In this document: one piece after another, positions 14,350-14,352 of the stretch
Layout of the letters: the number at the start of each line of letters is the position of its first letter
Position numbering within the stretch: the first letter of the stretch is position 1
Source: CAZWSE01 sp964636575
GTDB taxonomy: Bacteria > Pseudomonadota > Alphaproteobacteria > Rhodobacterales > Rhodobacteraceae
Length of the DNA stretch: 14,352 bases
Direction of reading: 5' to 3'
NCBI GenBank assembly: GCA_964636575.1
Contig: CAZWSE010000084.1
Coordinates: 1-14,352 of the forward strand
Position numbers and translations under genes: made by a program
The notes under the pieces: generated by a model
Told to the model about the DNA's origin: nothing
Databases searched by the model: none
The model's input: the letters and a program-made list of their open reading frames with translations, nothing else

Positions 14350-14352
14350 TTG

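Overview
The window looks like ordinary chromosome from a marine alphaproteobacterium of the Rhodobacteraceae/Roseobacter group. The evidence is protein-level: a single-chain methylmalonyl-CoA mutase of 709 residues, a short HdaA replication regulator, a polyphosphate kinase/exopolyphosphatase pair, many ATGA/GTGA gene overlaps, and moderately high GC. I cannot fix the genus. I see no tRNA, rRNA, CRISPR array, insertion sequence, phage gene or attachment site, and no stretch above 300 bases lacks a gene.

Left part (1-6913). A secreted DUF4174 protein lies on the minus strand (25-477). Facing away from it is a plus-strand run: a sulfotransferase-like protein (577-1578), methylmalonyl-CoA mutase (1541-3670), a glyoxalase-fold (VOC) protein (3670-4293) and a GNAT acetyltransferase (4290-4769), each overlapping the next. 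After a 42-base gap come a TerB/J-domain protein (4812-5492), an endonuclease/exonuclease/phosphatase-fold protein (5492-6517) and a small secreted protein (6557-6913). Two of these downstream genes, at 4812 and 6557, lack a Shine-Dalgarno sequence. Both have a promoter-like -35/-10 pair whose -10 box ends exactly six bases before the ATG, which suggests leaderless transcripts.

Middle part (6910-12480, all minus strand). Transcription runs right to left: an AI-2E family (PerM-like) membrane protein, hdaA, ppk and ppx. HdaA switches off DnaA at the replication clamp, Ppk makes polyphosphate and Ppx removes it, so one probable operon links replication-initiation control with polyphosphate turnover. 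The ppx stop codon overlaps the stop codon of the convergent small secreted gene.

Right part (12564-14352, minus strand). A fasciclin-domain secreted protein is split by a one-base frameshift near 14079. It is followed by a hairpin terminator candidate, a promoter candidate, a DUF937 protein with one membrane span, and a good rho-independent terminator (12564-12600).

No clearly new multi-gene system is visible. The points most worth a second look are the frameshifted fasciclin gene, the paired leaderless promoters, the R-x7-S sulfotransferase signature in the gene before the mutase, the VOC gene directly behind the mutase, and the membrane topology of the DUF937 protein.
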